Assembly: GCA_027492205.1 (NCBI GenBank)
Contig: JAOZFN010000009.1
Location: forward strand, 97,316-161,315
Source of the DNA: Thermoproteota archaeon
GTDB taxonomy: Archaea; Korarchaeota; Korarchaeia; Korarchaeales; Korarchaeaceae
Length of the DNA: 64,000 nt
Direction of reading: 5' to 3'
A program made the position numbers and the translations under genes. Numbering within the stretch: the first letter of the stretch is position 1; each line of letters starts with the position of its first letter. The notes below the pieces were generated by a model, which was not told the DNA's origin, did no database searches, and saw nothing but the letters and a program-made list of their open reading frames with translations. Shown here piece by piece: positions 1-8,245 of the stretch.

Positions 1-121
1 TGTAACCCGACCTGATGGCCGCGTCTGCTATAACGTGAGATATCAGAACGGAACCCTGGCCGCCAACTCCGGCGACCAGCATCTGGAAGACGGCCCTTCC
101 CGCTCCCACTCTCTCTCCCAT
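1..121 (-). CDS. iorB: Indolepyruvate ferredoxin oxidoreductase beta subunit, N-terminal part only
   Basis: Only the first 40 codons are inside the window; the gene runs off the left edge. The translated start carries the glycine-rich segment VAGVGGQGSVLISHVIADA, typical of the beta (gamma-domain) subunit of indolepyruvate oxidoreductase. The ATG lies 12 bases after the IorA stop, behind a G-rich GGGGGTGGT ribosome site, so the two subunits are made from one message. The beta subunit pairs with IorA to oxidise aryl-pyruvates to aryl-acyl-CoA with ferredoxin reduction. Identity is strong despite the short length because of the motif and the adjoining alpha subunit. Confidence 0.9.
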   Translation of the reverse strand, partial: MGERVGAGRAVFQMLVAGVGGQGSVLISHVIADAAIRSGY

Positions 122-133
122 GTGACCACCCCC

Positions 134-2098
134 TCAAGAGCCCTCCTTCGGGACTATCGCGTCGGTCGGACACACCTGCGCGCACATGCCGCATCCCACG
201 CACAGGACTTGGTCGATGAAGGCCTTGTTCGTGTCCACGTCGAACGCGTTCGCCGGACAGCCGAACTGCACGCAGAGCCTGCAACCGATGCACTTGTCCG
301 GGATGACGACGTAGGTCCTCGTGGGCCTGTACTCCCTCAGCCTCATGGCCTGCAGGGTGCACACCTTGTCCGCGATCACCAGCGCGGGGCCGTCGGCCTC
401 GGGACTGGACAGGTAGTCGAGGGCCTCCTCTATAGCCTGCTGGATGGCCTTGAGATCCCACGGGTTCGCCCTCCTGATGAAGCGGACGCCCATGGACCTG
501 GCGACCTCACCTATGTCCAGCCTGTTCGTGGGCTGACGCCTGGCCGTGATGCCCGTGGTGGGGCTGGGCTGGTGGCCGGTCATGGCCGTCCACCTGTTGT
601 CCATCACCAGGAGGAGCACCTTGGCCTTGTTCACCACGGCCTCGACCACCGCCGGAAGGTCGGCGTGGAAGAACGTGGAGTCTCCCGCGAGGCCCACTAT
701 CTTTCCGTCCCTGTACCCGGCGTGGAACTCGCCTATCGAGGTACCGAACCCGCCGCCCATGATGTAGTTGGTGTCTATCATCTCGTACGGGGCCTCGGCG
801 ACGTACTTCCTGGACTCCTCGGAGAAGCTGGGCTCCACCTTCTTGGCCACTATGCCGTACCCTCCCTGCTCGTAGCACCCTATGTCGCCGTTCACGATGG
901 GAACCTTGCCTCCCTTCCTGGCCAGAGCCAGCTTGAGGCCCCAGTAGGTCCCGAGGTGCGGACATCCGGCGCACAGCATCGAGGATCTGGGGGCCACGAG
1001 GTCCTTCAGGGCCTCCCCCGCCGGCCTAAGGGGCTTGAACTCCACCCCCGCCAGCCTGGCCAGCGCCGCCGTGACCCTGTTGTGCGAGAGCTCGTCGTAT
1101 GGCTCTATCAGGGAGTTCTCGTGCCTCCCGTAGATCTCGACGTCCGCGTGCATCCTCTGCGCGAGGTCCCTCAGCTGTAGCTCGACCACGGGCTCGTTCT
1201 CCTCGACGACGAGGATCTTCTTGGAGCTCTCGATCAGCCTCCTGACCTTGGACTCCGGCAGCGGGAACGGGGTGGCGAGCTTCAGGAGGTTGACCTCGAT
1301 TCCCAGGCGCTCGACGGCCTCCCTGACGTAGCCGTAGGCAATGCCGCAGGCCACCACTCCCACGTCGGAGTCGTTGATCTCTAGGACGTTGAACGGCTCT
1401 CCAATCTCTTCGACGGCCCCCTTCACCTTGGGGAGCTGCTCGAATAGCCACTTGTGCTTGGCGACGGGCCCTGGGGGGCCGTAGACGTTCCACCGGTAGG
1501 GCATCTTCCAGTGCCTGTCGAAGGCCAGCCTGTTCCTCTCCCTCCTCATCTCGCCGAGCGTGACGTCCCCACTGGAGTGGCTGATCCTGGTCAGCGAGCG
1601 GACCATCACCGGGAGCTCGAGCCTCTCAGAGAGGTCGAAGGCCATCTTGGTGAGGTCCTTGGCCTCCTGCTGATTCGCCGGCTCCAGGCAGGGTATCTTG
1701 GCGTACATGGCGACCATCCTGGTGTCCTGCTCGTTGGACGAGTAGTGGGCGCCGGGGTCGTCGGCCACGTAGACGACGAGCCCTCCCCTCACTCCCCCGT
1801 ACACGACGGTCATCAGCATGTCCATTATCCAGTTCAGGCCCGCGTTCTTCATGGTGGCCATGGATCTCGCGCCTACTATAGCCCCGCCGACGGCGACGTC
1901 GAAGGCAACCTTCTCGTTCGTCGCCCACTCGACATGGGCGTCTATGTCGGCCTCGCTGAGCGCCTCTATGACCTCGGAAGAGGGAGTGCCGGGGTAGCCG
2001 GAGACCAGCTGAACGCCAGCCTCTATGGCCCCCCTGGCCACTGCGTGGTTTCCCATCAGGAGCACTCTCTTTCCAGGGGCATCCTCATCGATCCTCAA
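134..2098 (-). CDS. iorA: Indolepyruvate ferredoxin oxidoreductase alpha subunit
   Basis: A 654-residue protein of normal family length. It begins with the pyrimidine-binding domain (VSGYPGTPSSEVIEAL near residue 33), has a thiamine-diphosphate domain in the second half (GDIGCYEQGGYG and AGDSTFFHADLPA), and ends with two [4Fe-4S] motifs, CIGCRLC and CVGCGMCAQVCP. With IorB it would oxidatively decarboxylate transaminated aromatic amino acids in the cytoplasm, passing electrons to ferredoxin. The start is a TTG behind GGGGGGTC. It follows an ADP-forming acyl-CoA synthetase alpha gene on the same strand, which would turn the acyl-CoA product into ATP. This is a classic archaeal peptide-fermentation pair. 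Confidence 0.96.
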   Translation of the reverse strand: MRIDEDAPGKRVLLMGNHAVARGAIEAGVQLVSGYPGTPSSEVIEALSEADIDAHVEWATNEKVAFDVAVGGAIVGARSMATMKNAGLNWIMDMLMTVVYGGVRGGLVVYVADDPGAHYSSNEQDTRMVAMYAKIPCLEPANQQEAKDLTKMAFDLSERLELPVMVRSLTRISHSSGDVTLGEMRRERNRLAFDRHWKMPYRWNVYGPPGPVAKHKWLFEQLPKVKGAVEEIGEPFNVLEINDSDVGVVACGIAYGYVREAVERLGIEVNLLKLATPFPLPESKVRRLIESSKKILVVEENEPVVELQLRDLAQRMHADVEIYGRHENSLIEPYDELSHNRVTAALARLAGVEFKPLRPAGEALKDLVAPRSSMLCAGCPHLGTYWGLKLALARKGGKVPIVNGDIGCYEQGGYGIVAKKVEPSFSEESRKYVAEAPYEMIDTNYIMGGGFGTSIGEFHAGYRDGKIVGLAGDSTFFHADLPAVVEAVVNKAKVLLLVMDNRWTAMTGHQPSPTTGITARRQPTNRLDIGEVARSMGVRFIRRANPWDLKAIQQAIEEALDYLSSPEADGPALVIADKVCTLQAMRLREYRPTRTYVVIPDKCIGCRLCVQFGCPANAFDVDTNKAFIDQVLCVGCGMCAQVCPTDAIVPKEGS

Positions 2099-2195
2099 AG
2101 TCGACCCCCCGACCGCCGAGTCCGGACTGTAAAAAACGGTGGCCCTACTTGAGGGGCACGGAGGCTATCGAAGAACTGCTCTGAGAGGTCGTTCT

Positions 2196-3539
2196 CTATC
2201 CCTTTCTGGACCTCCACAGGTTATAGAGCGCGACCACAGCCCTCTCCGGCGTGGGATAAACCGGTATCCCAGCTTCGTAGAACTTCCTCCTCTCCTCGAC
2301 CTCGATGTCTCCTCCGCCCAGGTAGGCGACGAGGATTGGCTTCTCGGTCTCCCTGAGGTGCTTCTCAATCACCTCAAAGGCTCCCGGGATGGGGTCACCG
2401 AATATTAGTATGTAAGAGTCTATTCCATCGTGATCCTTCGTGATCTCTAGTGCCTTGTCGTAGAGCTCTGCGTATGCGCTCCCAGTGAGGTCTAGAGGGT
2501 TCCTGATCACGCAGAAGTATGGGAGCTCTTCTCTGAGCCTGCTGAGCACATCTTCAGACAGCTTAGCTAGCTCCATCCCTCTCGACTCTATTGCGTCGGC
2601 GGCCAGTATGCCGGAGCCGCCGGAACTCGTAATCACCATGACCCTCGGGCCCTTAGGAGGCTTGAAGGCCGCGAGGGCCTTGGCCGCGTCGAAGAACTCC
2701 TCCAGAGTATCGACGGCTACGGCGCCTGTCTGCCTGAACACCGCCTCGTAGACCTCCGCCGAGCCGGCGAGCGTTCCCGTGTGCGACGCCACCGCCTCCG
2801 CCCCGGCCTCCGTCCTACCGGCCTTGATAACCACCACGGGCTTCCTGGAGGCGCACCTCCTGAGGGCCTCCATGAGCTCCCGGCCCCTCGACGTGCCCTC
2901 CAGGTAGAGAGCAACGACCTCAGTGTCGGGGTCGTCGGCGAGGTAGTTCAGCATGTCCACCTCGTCCACGTCGGCCTTGTTGCCGAGGGCGGCGAACTTG
3001 CTCATGCCTATGCCCTCCCCCTCCAGGCCGGTGGCCATGAACGCGGCGACCGTCCCGCTCTGGGACACGACGGCCACGGGTCCCCTCCTTGTGGAGAGCG
3101 GCCAGGTGGCGCAGAGGCCGACGTGCGGATTGTTGATGCCTTGGCAGTTCGGCCCGATGAGCCTGGCCCCGCCCTCCCTCACCGCCCGGACGAGCCTCCT
3201 CTCCAGCTCGACTCCCTCGCCGCCTACCTCCCTGAACCCGCCCGAGATCACGACGAATCCCTTGACTCCCTTTTGAACAGCCTCCTTCACCGTGTCGGGC
3301 ACGAACCGGGCGGGGATGACTATCACGGCCAGGTCAACGGGTTCGGGGATCTCGGAGATGGAGTGGTAGCACTTCAGCCCCATGATCTCGTCCGCCTTCG
3401 GGTTTACCGGGTATATCTTGCCCCGAAAGCCCGCGTCGATTATGTTCTTCAGGATCTCGTACCCGAGCTTTCCGGGCGTCCTGGAGGCACCTACCACCGC
3501 CACAGAGCCCGGATTGAATATCGAGTCCAGCTCCCCCAT
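2196..3539 (-). CDS. ADP-forming acetyl/acyl-CoA synthetase, alpha subunit
   Basis: A 447-residue NDP-forming acyl-CoA synthetase alpha subunit. It has an N-terminal CoA-binding Rossmann domain (GSVAVVGASRTPGKLGYEI from residue 11) followed by two succinyl-CoA-ligase-like domains. The segment VASHTGTLAGS carries the histidine that is phosphorylated in this family. It converts acyl-CoA, ADP and phosphate to acid, CoA and ATP together with a separate ATP-grasp beta subunit, which I do not see in the window. The ATG sits behind GAGGAGG, with a TATA-like ACTTTTAACC about 25-35 bases upstream (around 3565-3574). Placement just before iorAB suggests aryl-acid formation from aromatic amino acids. 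Confidence 0.92.
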   Translation of the reverse strand: MGELDSIFNPGSVAVVGASRTPGKLGYEILKNIIDAGFRGKIYPVNPKADEIMGLKCYHSISEIPEPVDLAVIVIPARFVPDTVKEAVQKGVKGFVVISGGFREVGGEGVELERRLVRAVREGGARLIGPNCQGINNPHVGLCATWPLSTRRGPVAVVSQSGTVAAFMATGLEGEGIGMSKFAALGNKADVDEVDMLNYLADDPDTEVVALYLEGTSRGRELMEALRRCASRKPVVVIKAGRTEAGAEAVASHTGTLAGSAEVYEAVFRQTGAVAVDTLEEFFDAAKALAAFKPPKGPRVMVITSSGGSGILAADAIESRGMELAKLSEDVLSRLREELPYFCVIRNPLDLTGSAYAELYDKALEITKDHDGIDSYILIFGDPIPGAFEVIEKHLRETEKPILVAYLGGGDIEVEERRKFYEAGIPVYPTPERAVVALYNLWRSRKG

Positions 3540-3563
3540 CTCGGGCCTCCTCGCGGTTTGGCT

Positions 3564-3574
3564 GGTTAAAAGTG
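3564..3574 (-). promoter_or_regulatory. Probable TATA box for the acyl-CoA synthetase-iorAB operon
   Basis: On the minus strand the bases read ACTTTTAACC, about 26-35 bases before the ATG at 3539, so the transcript would have a very short leader. The rest of the 3540-3818 intergenic region holds a pyrimidine-rich tract around 3685-3727 and no gene that I can support. Confidence 0.4.
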
Positions 3575-3818
3575 GATAACCCCTCCCCTCACCTCGGAGG
3601 GGCGGACCCCAGTCCCTCCCGGTAATCGGCGAGCGGACCTCGAGGGGGTCCCCCTGATCGGATCTTGGTGGTGGCCCCCGTCGGCGGGGAACCCTCCCCC
3701 TTCTCCCCTTTCCTTTCTCTCTCAGTTTGTGATGATTGCTTACATCGAGCGCCTCTTTGGTACAGAGGGACGTGTTGTGGGCGGCGATCAGAAGGGGGGC
3801 GGGCCTTAAAGGTCGTCG

Positions 3819-4550
3819 ATGTGGGGGGAGGGTGGGTTGTTCGACCCGGGGTCCTTCCGAATATTTGAGCGGCTGGCCGAGAGGTACGACTCTTGGTATG
3901 ACAGGCCGGAGAACGTGCCGCTCTTTGAGTCAGAACTCGCCTGCGTTCAGAGGATGTTGAGAGGGTTCCCCCGGCCCTGGATCGAGGTAGGGGTGGGCTC
4001 CGGGAGGTTCGCCGAGGGACTGGAGATCGACCTGGGGATCGACCCGGCCCTCGCCCCCCTTAGGCTGGCCAGGCGAAGGGGGGTAGAGGTGATCAGGGCG
4101 AGGGCCGAGAGCCTTCCGCTCGGGGGCTCGAGCGTCGGGGCTGTGGTGATGGTGGTCACCATGTGCTTCCTAGACGACCCCAAGAGAGCCCTCAGGGAGG
4201 CGAGCAGGGTTCTCAAGCCCGGAGGGGGACTCGTGCTGGGCCTGGTCCTCAGAGAGAGTCCCTGGGGCAGGTTCTACCTGAGAAAGAAGGAGGAAGGCCA
4301 TCCCTTCTACAGGGCCGCCAGATTCTTCTCGTCAGATGAGCTGATTCGCCTCGTTAGGGAATCAGGCCTGAAACCCTTTGGGTGGAGCTCCACGATCTCC
4401 AGGCCGCCTGGCGATGGTCCCTACGTGTTTGAGGAGCCAACACCCGGTTTGGACTTGGAGAAGGGCTTTCACTGCCTTGCGGCCGTTAAGCCGCCTGGGG
4501 AATCCTCCGAAGGGAGAGACGGTCCAGACAGCGGCCTCTCCCCGAGGTAA
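3819..4550 (+). CDS. Class I SAM-dependent methyltransferase
   Basis: A methyltransferase of about 240 residues. Motif I is WIEVGVGSGRFA, followed by an acidic post-I strand (LGIDPALAPL). The later motifs include AVVMVVTMCFLDDPKRALR and the usual LKPGGGLVLGLV strand. The C-terminal third carries the PFYRAARFFSSDEL segment seen in small-molecule methyltransferases; the substrate cannot be told. The ATG at 3819 may not be the true start: a TATA-like CCTTAAAG lies at 3804-3811 and would place the transcript start near 3830-3835, which favours the TTG at 3837 behind GGGGGGAGGGTGGG. The next gene follows after about 50 bases and may be co-transcribed. Confidence 0.8.
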   Translation: MWGEGGLFDPGSFRIFERLAERYDSWYDRPENVPLFESELACVQRMLRGFPRPWIEVGVGSGRFAEGLEIDLGIDPALAPLRLARRRGVEVIRARAESLPLGGSSVGAVVMVVTMCFLDDPKRALREASRVLKPGGGLVLGLVLRESPWGRFYLRKKEEGHPFYRAARFFSSDELIRLVRESGLKPFGWSSTISRPPGDGPYVFEEPTPGLDLEKGFHCLAAVKPPGESSEGRDGPDSGLSPR

Positions 4551-4603
4551 AGTTATTGAGCACCCGGACCGGGCAACCTGGACCCCACATTAGGGGTGAT
4601 CGC

Positions 4604-5944
4604 ATGGTTCGCAGGCCGAAGATCGTGGTTGAGCCCCCGGGACCCAAGGCGAGGGAACTCATCGAGATGGATCGTCAGTACCTCTCGCCAGCCCTCACCA
4701 GGACCGCCCCCCTCGTGGGATACGAAGCCGAGGGGGTGTGGGTGAGAGACCCGGACGGGAACCAGTATTTGGACTTTGGATCCGGCATAGCCGTCACCAA
4801 CGTGGGGCACAGGCACCCCAAGGTCGTCGAGACCGTCAAGAGGGAGGTCGACAGGCTCATCTTCGTCAACAGCTGCGACTTCTACACGATCCCCCAGGTG
4901 CACCTGGCCAAGAAGCTGACGGAGATTACGCCCGGCAGCTTCAAGAAGAGGGTCTTCTTCGTGAACAGCGGGACGGAGGCGGTGGAGTGCGGGATCAAGG
5001 CCACGAGGTACTACACCCAGAGGTACTACTTCGTCGGGTTCATCAACGGGTTCCACGGCAGGACCATGGGCTCCCTGGCGTTCACGACCACCTCACCCGC
5101 CGCCAGGAGGCGGTTCCAGCCCATGATGCCCGGCGTGGTGCACGCCCCCTACCCGTACTGCTACAGGTGCCCGCTCGGACACAAGGAGGGCTACCCGGAG
5201 TGCGGACTCGCCTGCCTCGATTACCTGGAGAACGAGATCCTCGGGCACGTGGCCCCGCCGGACGAGGTCGCCGGAATACTGTTTGAGCCCGTCCAGGGGG
5301 CGGGGGGCTACATCGTGCCGCCCGCGGAGTGGGTCAGGGGTCTCCGGAAGATAGCGGATGAGCACGGCATAGTCCTCATGGACGACGAGGTCCAAGCCGG
5401 CATGGGCAGGACCGGGAGGTGGTGGGCCATTGAGCACTTCGGCGTCGAGCCCGACGTCGTGATGATCTCCAAGGCCATAGCCGCCGGCTTCCCCTTCGGC
5501 GCCTGCGTCGCCAGATCTGAGATACTGGAGTGGGGGCCAGGGGCCCACGAGAACACGCTCGGCGGGAACCCGGTGCTGGCCAGCGTCGCCCTGACCGTAA
5601 TCGACATCATCGAGAAGGAGGGGCTGCTCGAGAACGCCAAGAAGGTGGGAGAGCACATGGTCAAGAGGCTGAGGGAGATGCAGGAGAGGCACGAGATAAT
5701 AGGCGACGTCAGGGGCCTCGGGCTGATGGTGGGCGTCGAGTTCGTGAAGGACAAGCGCACCAAGGAGCCGGCGACTAAGGAGAGGAACAAGATAGTGCAG
5801 GAGGCCTTTAAGAAGGGCCTGCTGCTGCTGGGGGCTGGCAAGTCCAGCCTCAGGTTGGCCCCTCCGCTGATAATCACCGAGGAGGAGGCGGATGCGGGCC
5901 TCGACATCTTGGAGGAGACGATAAAGGAGGTCGCGGGGAGCTGA
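4604..5944 (+). CDS. Class III PLP-dependent aminotransferase (acetylornithine/4-aminobutyrate type)
   Basis: A 446-residue fold-type I aminotransferase. Visible hallmarks are FVNSGTEAVECGIKATRYY (PLP phosphate site), GFHGRTMGSLAFT, the DDEVQAGMGRTG segment with the ring-stacking acidic residue, and SKAIAAGFPFGACVA with the Schiff-base lysine. The ATG at 4604 is chosen because TAGGGGTGATCGC directly precedes it; an in-frame upstream ATG at 4556 has no such site. Archaeal members of this clade include 4-aminobutyrate, ornithine and branched-chain transaminases and some amino-acid racemases, so substrate is open. A cysteine-bearing insert (YCYRCPLGHKEGYPECGLAC) resembles that of the archaeal group. 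Confidence 0.9.
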   Translation: MVRRPKIVVEPPGPKARELIEMDRQYLSPALTRTAPLVGYEAEGVWVRDPDGNQYLDFGSGIAVTNVGHRHPKVVETVKREVDRLIFVNSCDFYTIPQVHLAKKLTEITPGSFKKRVFFVNSGTEAVECGIKATRYYTQRYYFVGFINGFHGRTMGSLAFTTTSPAARRRFQPMMPGVVHAPYPYCYRCPLGHKEGYPECGLACLDYLENEILGHVAPPDEVAGILFEPVQGAGGYIVPPAEWVRGLRKIADEHGIVLMDDEVQAGMGRTGRWWAIEHFGVEPDVVMISKAIAAGFPFGACVARSEILEWGPGAHENTLGGNPVLASVALTVIDIIEKEGLLENAKKVGEHMVKRLREMQERHEIIGDVRGLGLMVGVEFVKDKRTKEPATKERNKIVQEAFKKGLLLLGAGKSSLRLAPPLIITEEEADAGLDILEETIKEVAGS

Positions 5945-5945
5945 C

Positions 5946-5959
5946 GCGGGGCTCCCCGC
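5946..5959 (+). terminator. Hairpin plus T-run after the aminotransferase gene
   Basis: GCGGG and CCCGC form a five-pair stem with a GCTC loop immediately after the stop codon, followed a few bases later by TTTT. It sits between convergent genes and could end transcription from the left. Confidence 0.45.
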
Positions 5960-5988
5960 ACGTCGTTTTATGTCAAGAAGTGAAAGTC

Positions 5989-7071
5989 TCACTGGATGAT
6001 CTCCCAGCGCTCCCTGGCCTCTCTCAGCTCCCTCGCCCTCTGGGCGTCGCGCACCACCTCGTGAGCCCTTTCAGGTATCCTCAGCTCCTTCTCCACGCCG
6101 AAGAGGGGGGTCGAGAAGTACCTGCGCCCGTCGTCGTTGACCATCGTGGCTATCCTCCGCAGTTCTGGCCTCCTCCTGGACAGCTTGATCGCGGCAGCCA
6201 CGTTGGCTCCCGAGGATATTCCGCAGAGTATGCCCTCCTCCCGGGCCATCCTCCTAGACATCTCGATGGCCTCCTCCGAGGACGCCAAGATGACCCCGTC
6301 GACCACCCCGAGGTCCAGGTTGTCTGGGACGAAGCCGTCCCCTATGCCCTCTATTCTGTGAGATCCCCACCTCCCCTCCGCGAGCACCGGGGCCTCTGCG
6401 GGCTCCACCACGTAGATCCTGACCCGCGGATCCCTCTCCTTTAGGTACCTGCCGACCCCGGTCACGGTGCCAGCTGTTCCGGCCGCCGCCAGGAAGGCGT
6501 CCACCTCCCCGCCCATCTGCTCCCAGATCTCGGGCCCCGTAGTCTTGTAATGCGCCTCCGGATTGGCCGGGTTGGAGAACTGGCCAGGCTCCCAGTACTT
6601 GCCGGGGTTCTTTTCCTTCAGCTCCCTGACCTTCTCGAGCGCCAGGTCGACATCGCTCTCTGCGCCGGGCACGAAGACGAGCTTGGCGCCGTACGCCCGC
6701 ATCAGCATCTTCCTCTCCTCGCTCATCCCCTCGGGCATGACTATGGTCACCGGGTACCCAAGGAGCGAGCCCACCCACGCGCAGGCTATGCCCGCGTTAC
6801 CAGTCGAAGCCTCGATCACCTCCATACCCGGCCTCAGCTCGCCCCTCTCGATGGCCTGTCTGAACATCTCTAGGTATATGCGGTCCTTCAGGCTACCGGT
6901 TGGGCTGAAGTACTCCAGCTTCACGTAGATGTCGGCGGAAACTCCCTCTTCCTTTGGAATCCTCCTCAGTCTGACCATCGGTGTTAAGCCAACGGCCTGC
7001 GTGATTTCATCCAGCGCCTTTGAGTGTCTCAGCCAGTCTACTCCTCCCAACAAGACACCCACGACTCTCAC
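5989..7071 (-). CDS. Cysteine synthase-family PLP enzyme
   Basis: A 360-residue fold-type II PLP protein. The N-terminal GLTPMVRLRRI and the SPTGSLKDRI segment contain the substrate loop and the PLP lysine; EASTGNAGIACAWVGSLLGYP, the phosphate-binding AAAGTAGTVTGVG and SSGANVAAAIKLS complete the cysteine-synthase pattern. It could make cysteine from O-acetyl- or O-phosphoserine, or act as an eliminating lyase. The assigned start is a GTG with a weak upstream site; the first ten residues have no family counterpart, so the true start may lie slightly inside. In enterobacterial purine-catabolic clusters the fold-II enzyme is diaminopropionate ammonia-lyase, but this protein looks shorter and closer to cysteine synthase. 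Confidence 0.88.
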   Translation of the reverse strand: MRVVGVLLGGVDWLRHSKALDEITQAVGLTPMVRLRRIPKEEGVSADIYVKLEYFSPTGSLKDRIYLEMFRQAIERGELRPGMEVIEASTGNAGIACAWVGSLLGYPVTIVMPEGMSEERKMLMRAYGAKLVFVPGAESDVDLALEKVRELKEKNPGKYWEPGQFSNPANPEAHYKTTGPEIWEQMGGEVDAFLAAAGTAGTVTGVGRYLKERDPRVRIYVVEPAEAPVLAEGRWGSHRIEGIGDGFVPDNLDLGVVDGVILASSEEAIEMSRRMAREEGILCGISSGANVAAAIKLSRRRPELRRIATMVNDDGRRYFSTPLFGVEKELRIPERAHEVVRDAQRARELREARERWEIIQ

Positions 7072-7273
7072 GTCGACCAGGAGTTAAAAGATTATCCAAT
7101 ATTAATCGAACTCCCAGCCAAGTGGCTGTTCAGAAGAGGTACTGAATGTCAACCGGGTATAGGCCAAAATCAGGTAGCTGTAATTGGTAATCATGCGAAA
7201 ATGGTTCTTCGATCCCTCCTCGCATATGTCACCAAGTTAAATCGGCCCCTCTCTCCCGCCGCATGTGGTAACC

Positions 7274-8245
7274 ATGAGGGTTGGGCTGATCGGCTTGGGA
7301 AACATGGGGTACCGCATGGCCGAGCGCCTTCTGGATGAGGGCTTTCAGCTGATCGTGTACAACCGAACGAGGGAGAGGGCACTCCCACTGGCTGAAAGGG
7401 GAGCAGAGGTGGCCTCAAGTCCCAGAGAACTGGCCTATCGGGCGGACGTGATCATAGACATGGTCAGCGACGAGGCGGCGGTCAGGAATACGCTCTTGTC
7501 CGAGGATGGAGCCATCTACGGGGCCAGGCCCGGGGCGGTGGTGGTAGAGATGAGCACCCTCTACCCGCAGTTCGTCAGGGAGCTGGAGGAGGCGGCGAGG
7601 GAGAGGGATATAGGTCTGCTAGACGCCCCCGTGCTGGGCAGCACGACGCAGGCCAGAGAGGGTAGGCTGTCCATCATGGTAGGCGGCGATGAGGATGTCT
7701 ACGAGAGGGCTCGCCCCGTTCTGGACGCGCTCGGCTCACACAGGCTGGTCGGGCCAGTCGGGATGGGGACTGCCTACAAGCTCGTGATAAACGCCATCCT
7801 GATCTCCATGGTCGGTGTCATGGCGGAGGGGCTCGCCCTCGCCGAGGCGATGGGCGTGGACCCGGAGTCGGCGCTTGAGGTGATGGGGGAGCACCCCGTG
7901 GGCAAGGCGGCCGGGTACTACTGGAGGAGGATGTTGGACGACTCCGCCCCAGTGAGGTTCGCCCTCAGGCTGGCCGAGAAGGACATGAGGTACGTGCTCC
8001 GGACGGCGGCGGATCTCCTCAGGGAGCTTCCAATCATGGCGGAGGTCCAGCAGACCTTCCTTCGCGCGAAGAGGCTCGGCCTGGGAGATCTCGACTACTC
8101 GAAAGTGTTCAGATCGCTGGGGGACCGATCCCCGAGGCCCCCATCTAATAATCAACCATTCAGACCCGAAGGAGCACCTTCATCGACCTCTTCGCCTCCT
8201 CGAAGGCCTCCTCGACCCTCTCCAGAGGATAAATCGCTGAGATGA
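7274..8245 (+). CDS. 3-hydroxyisobutyrate dehydrogenase-family NAD(P) oxidoreductase
   Basis: A beta-hydroxyacid dehydrogenase. The first strand is VGLIGLGNMGYRMAERLL, with the arginine of NRTRERALPL suggesting NADP preference. The substrate loop is DAPVLGSTTQAREGRLSIMVGG and the catalytic lysine lies in GTAYKLVINAILIS. An ATG at 7274 fits the beta strand best; a GTG at 7265 is the alternative. A TATA-like AGTTAAATCG at about 7232-7241 implies a short or absent leader. The family-like part ends near SKVFRSLGD; the last 35 or so residues are proline/arginine/serine-rich and overlap the convergent dehydrogenase gene by 86 bases, so a frameshift near the end is possible. Confidence 0.88.
   Translation: MRVGLIGLGNMGYRMAERLLDEGFQLIVYNRTRERALPLAERGAEVASSPRELAYRADVIIDMVSDEAAVRNTLLSEDGAIYGARPGAVVVEMSTLYPQFVRELEEAARERDIGLLDAPVLGSTTQAREGRLSIMVGGDEDVYERARPVLDALGSHRLVGPVGMGTAYKLVINAILISMVGVMAEGLALAEAMGVDPESALEVMGEHPVGKAAGYYWRRMLDDSAPVRFALRLAEKDMRYVLRTAADLLRELPIMAEVQQTFLRAKRLGLGDLDYSKVFRSLGDRSPRPPSNNQPFRPEGAPSSTSSPPRRPPRPSPEDKSLR

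Noticed and set aside
3685..3727. Long pyrimidine tract as a possible functional element
   Set aside because: It is low-complexity C/T sequence with no stem or paired motif, and no function can be assigned.
3725..3790. C/D-box RNA candidate starting GTGATGA
   Set aside because: No CTGA D-box follows within a normal length and no D'/C' pair is visible.
5989..7071. Diaminopropionate ammonia-lyase (YgeX), which would complete the purine-type gene set
   Set aside because: The sequence has cysteine-synthase motifs and length; the lyase identity is not supported.
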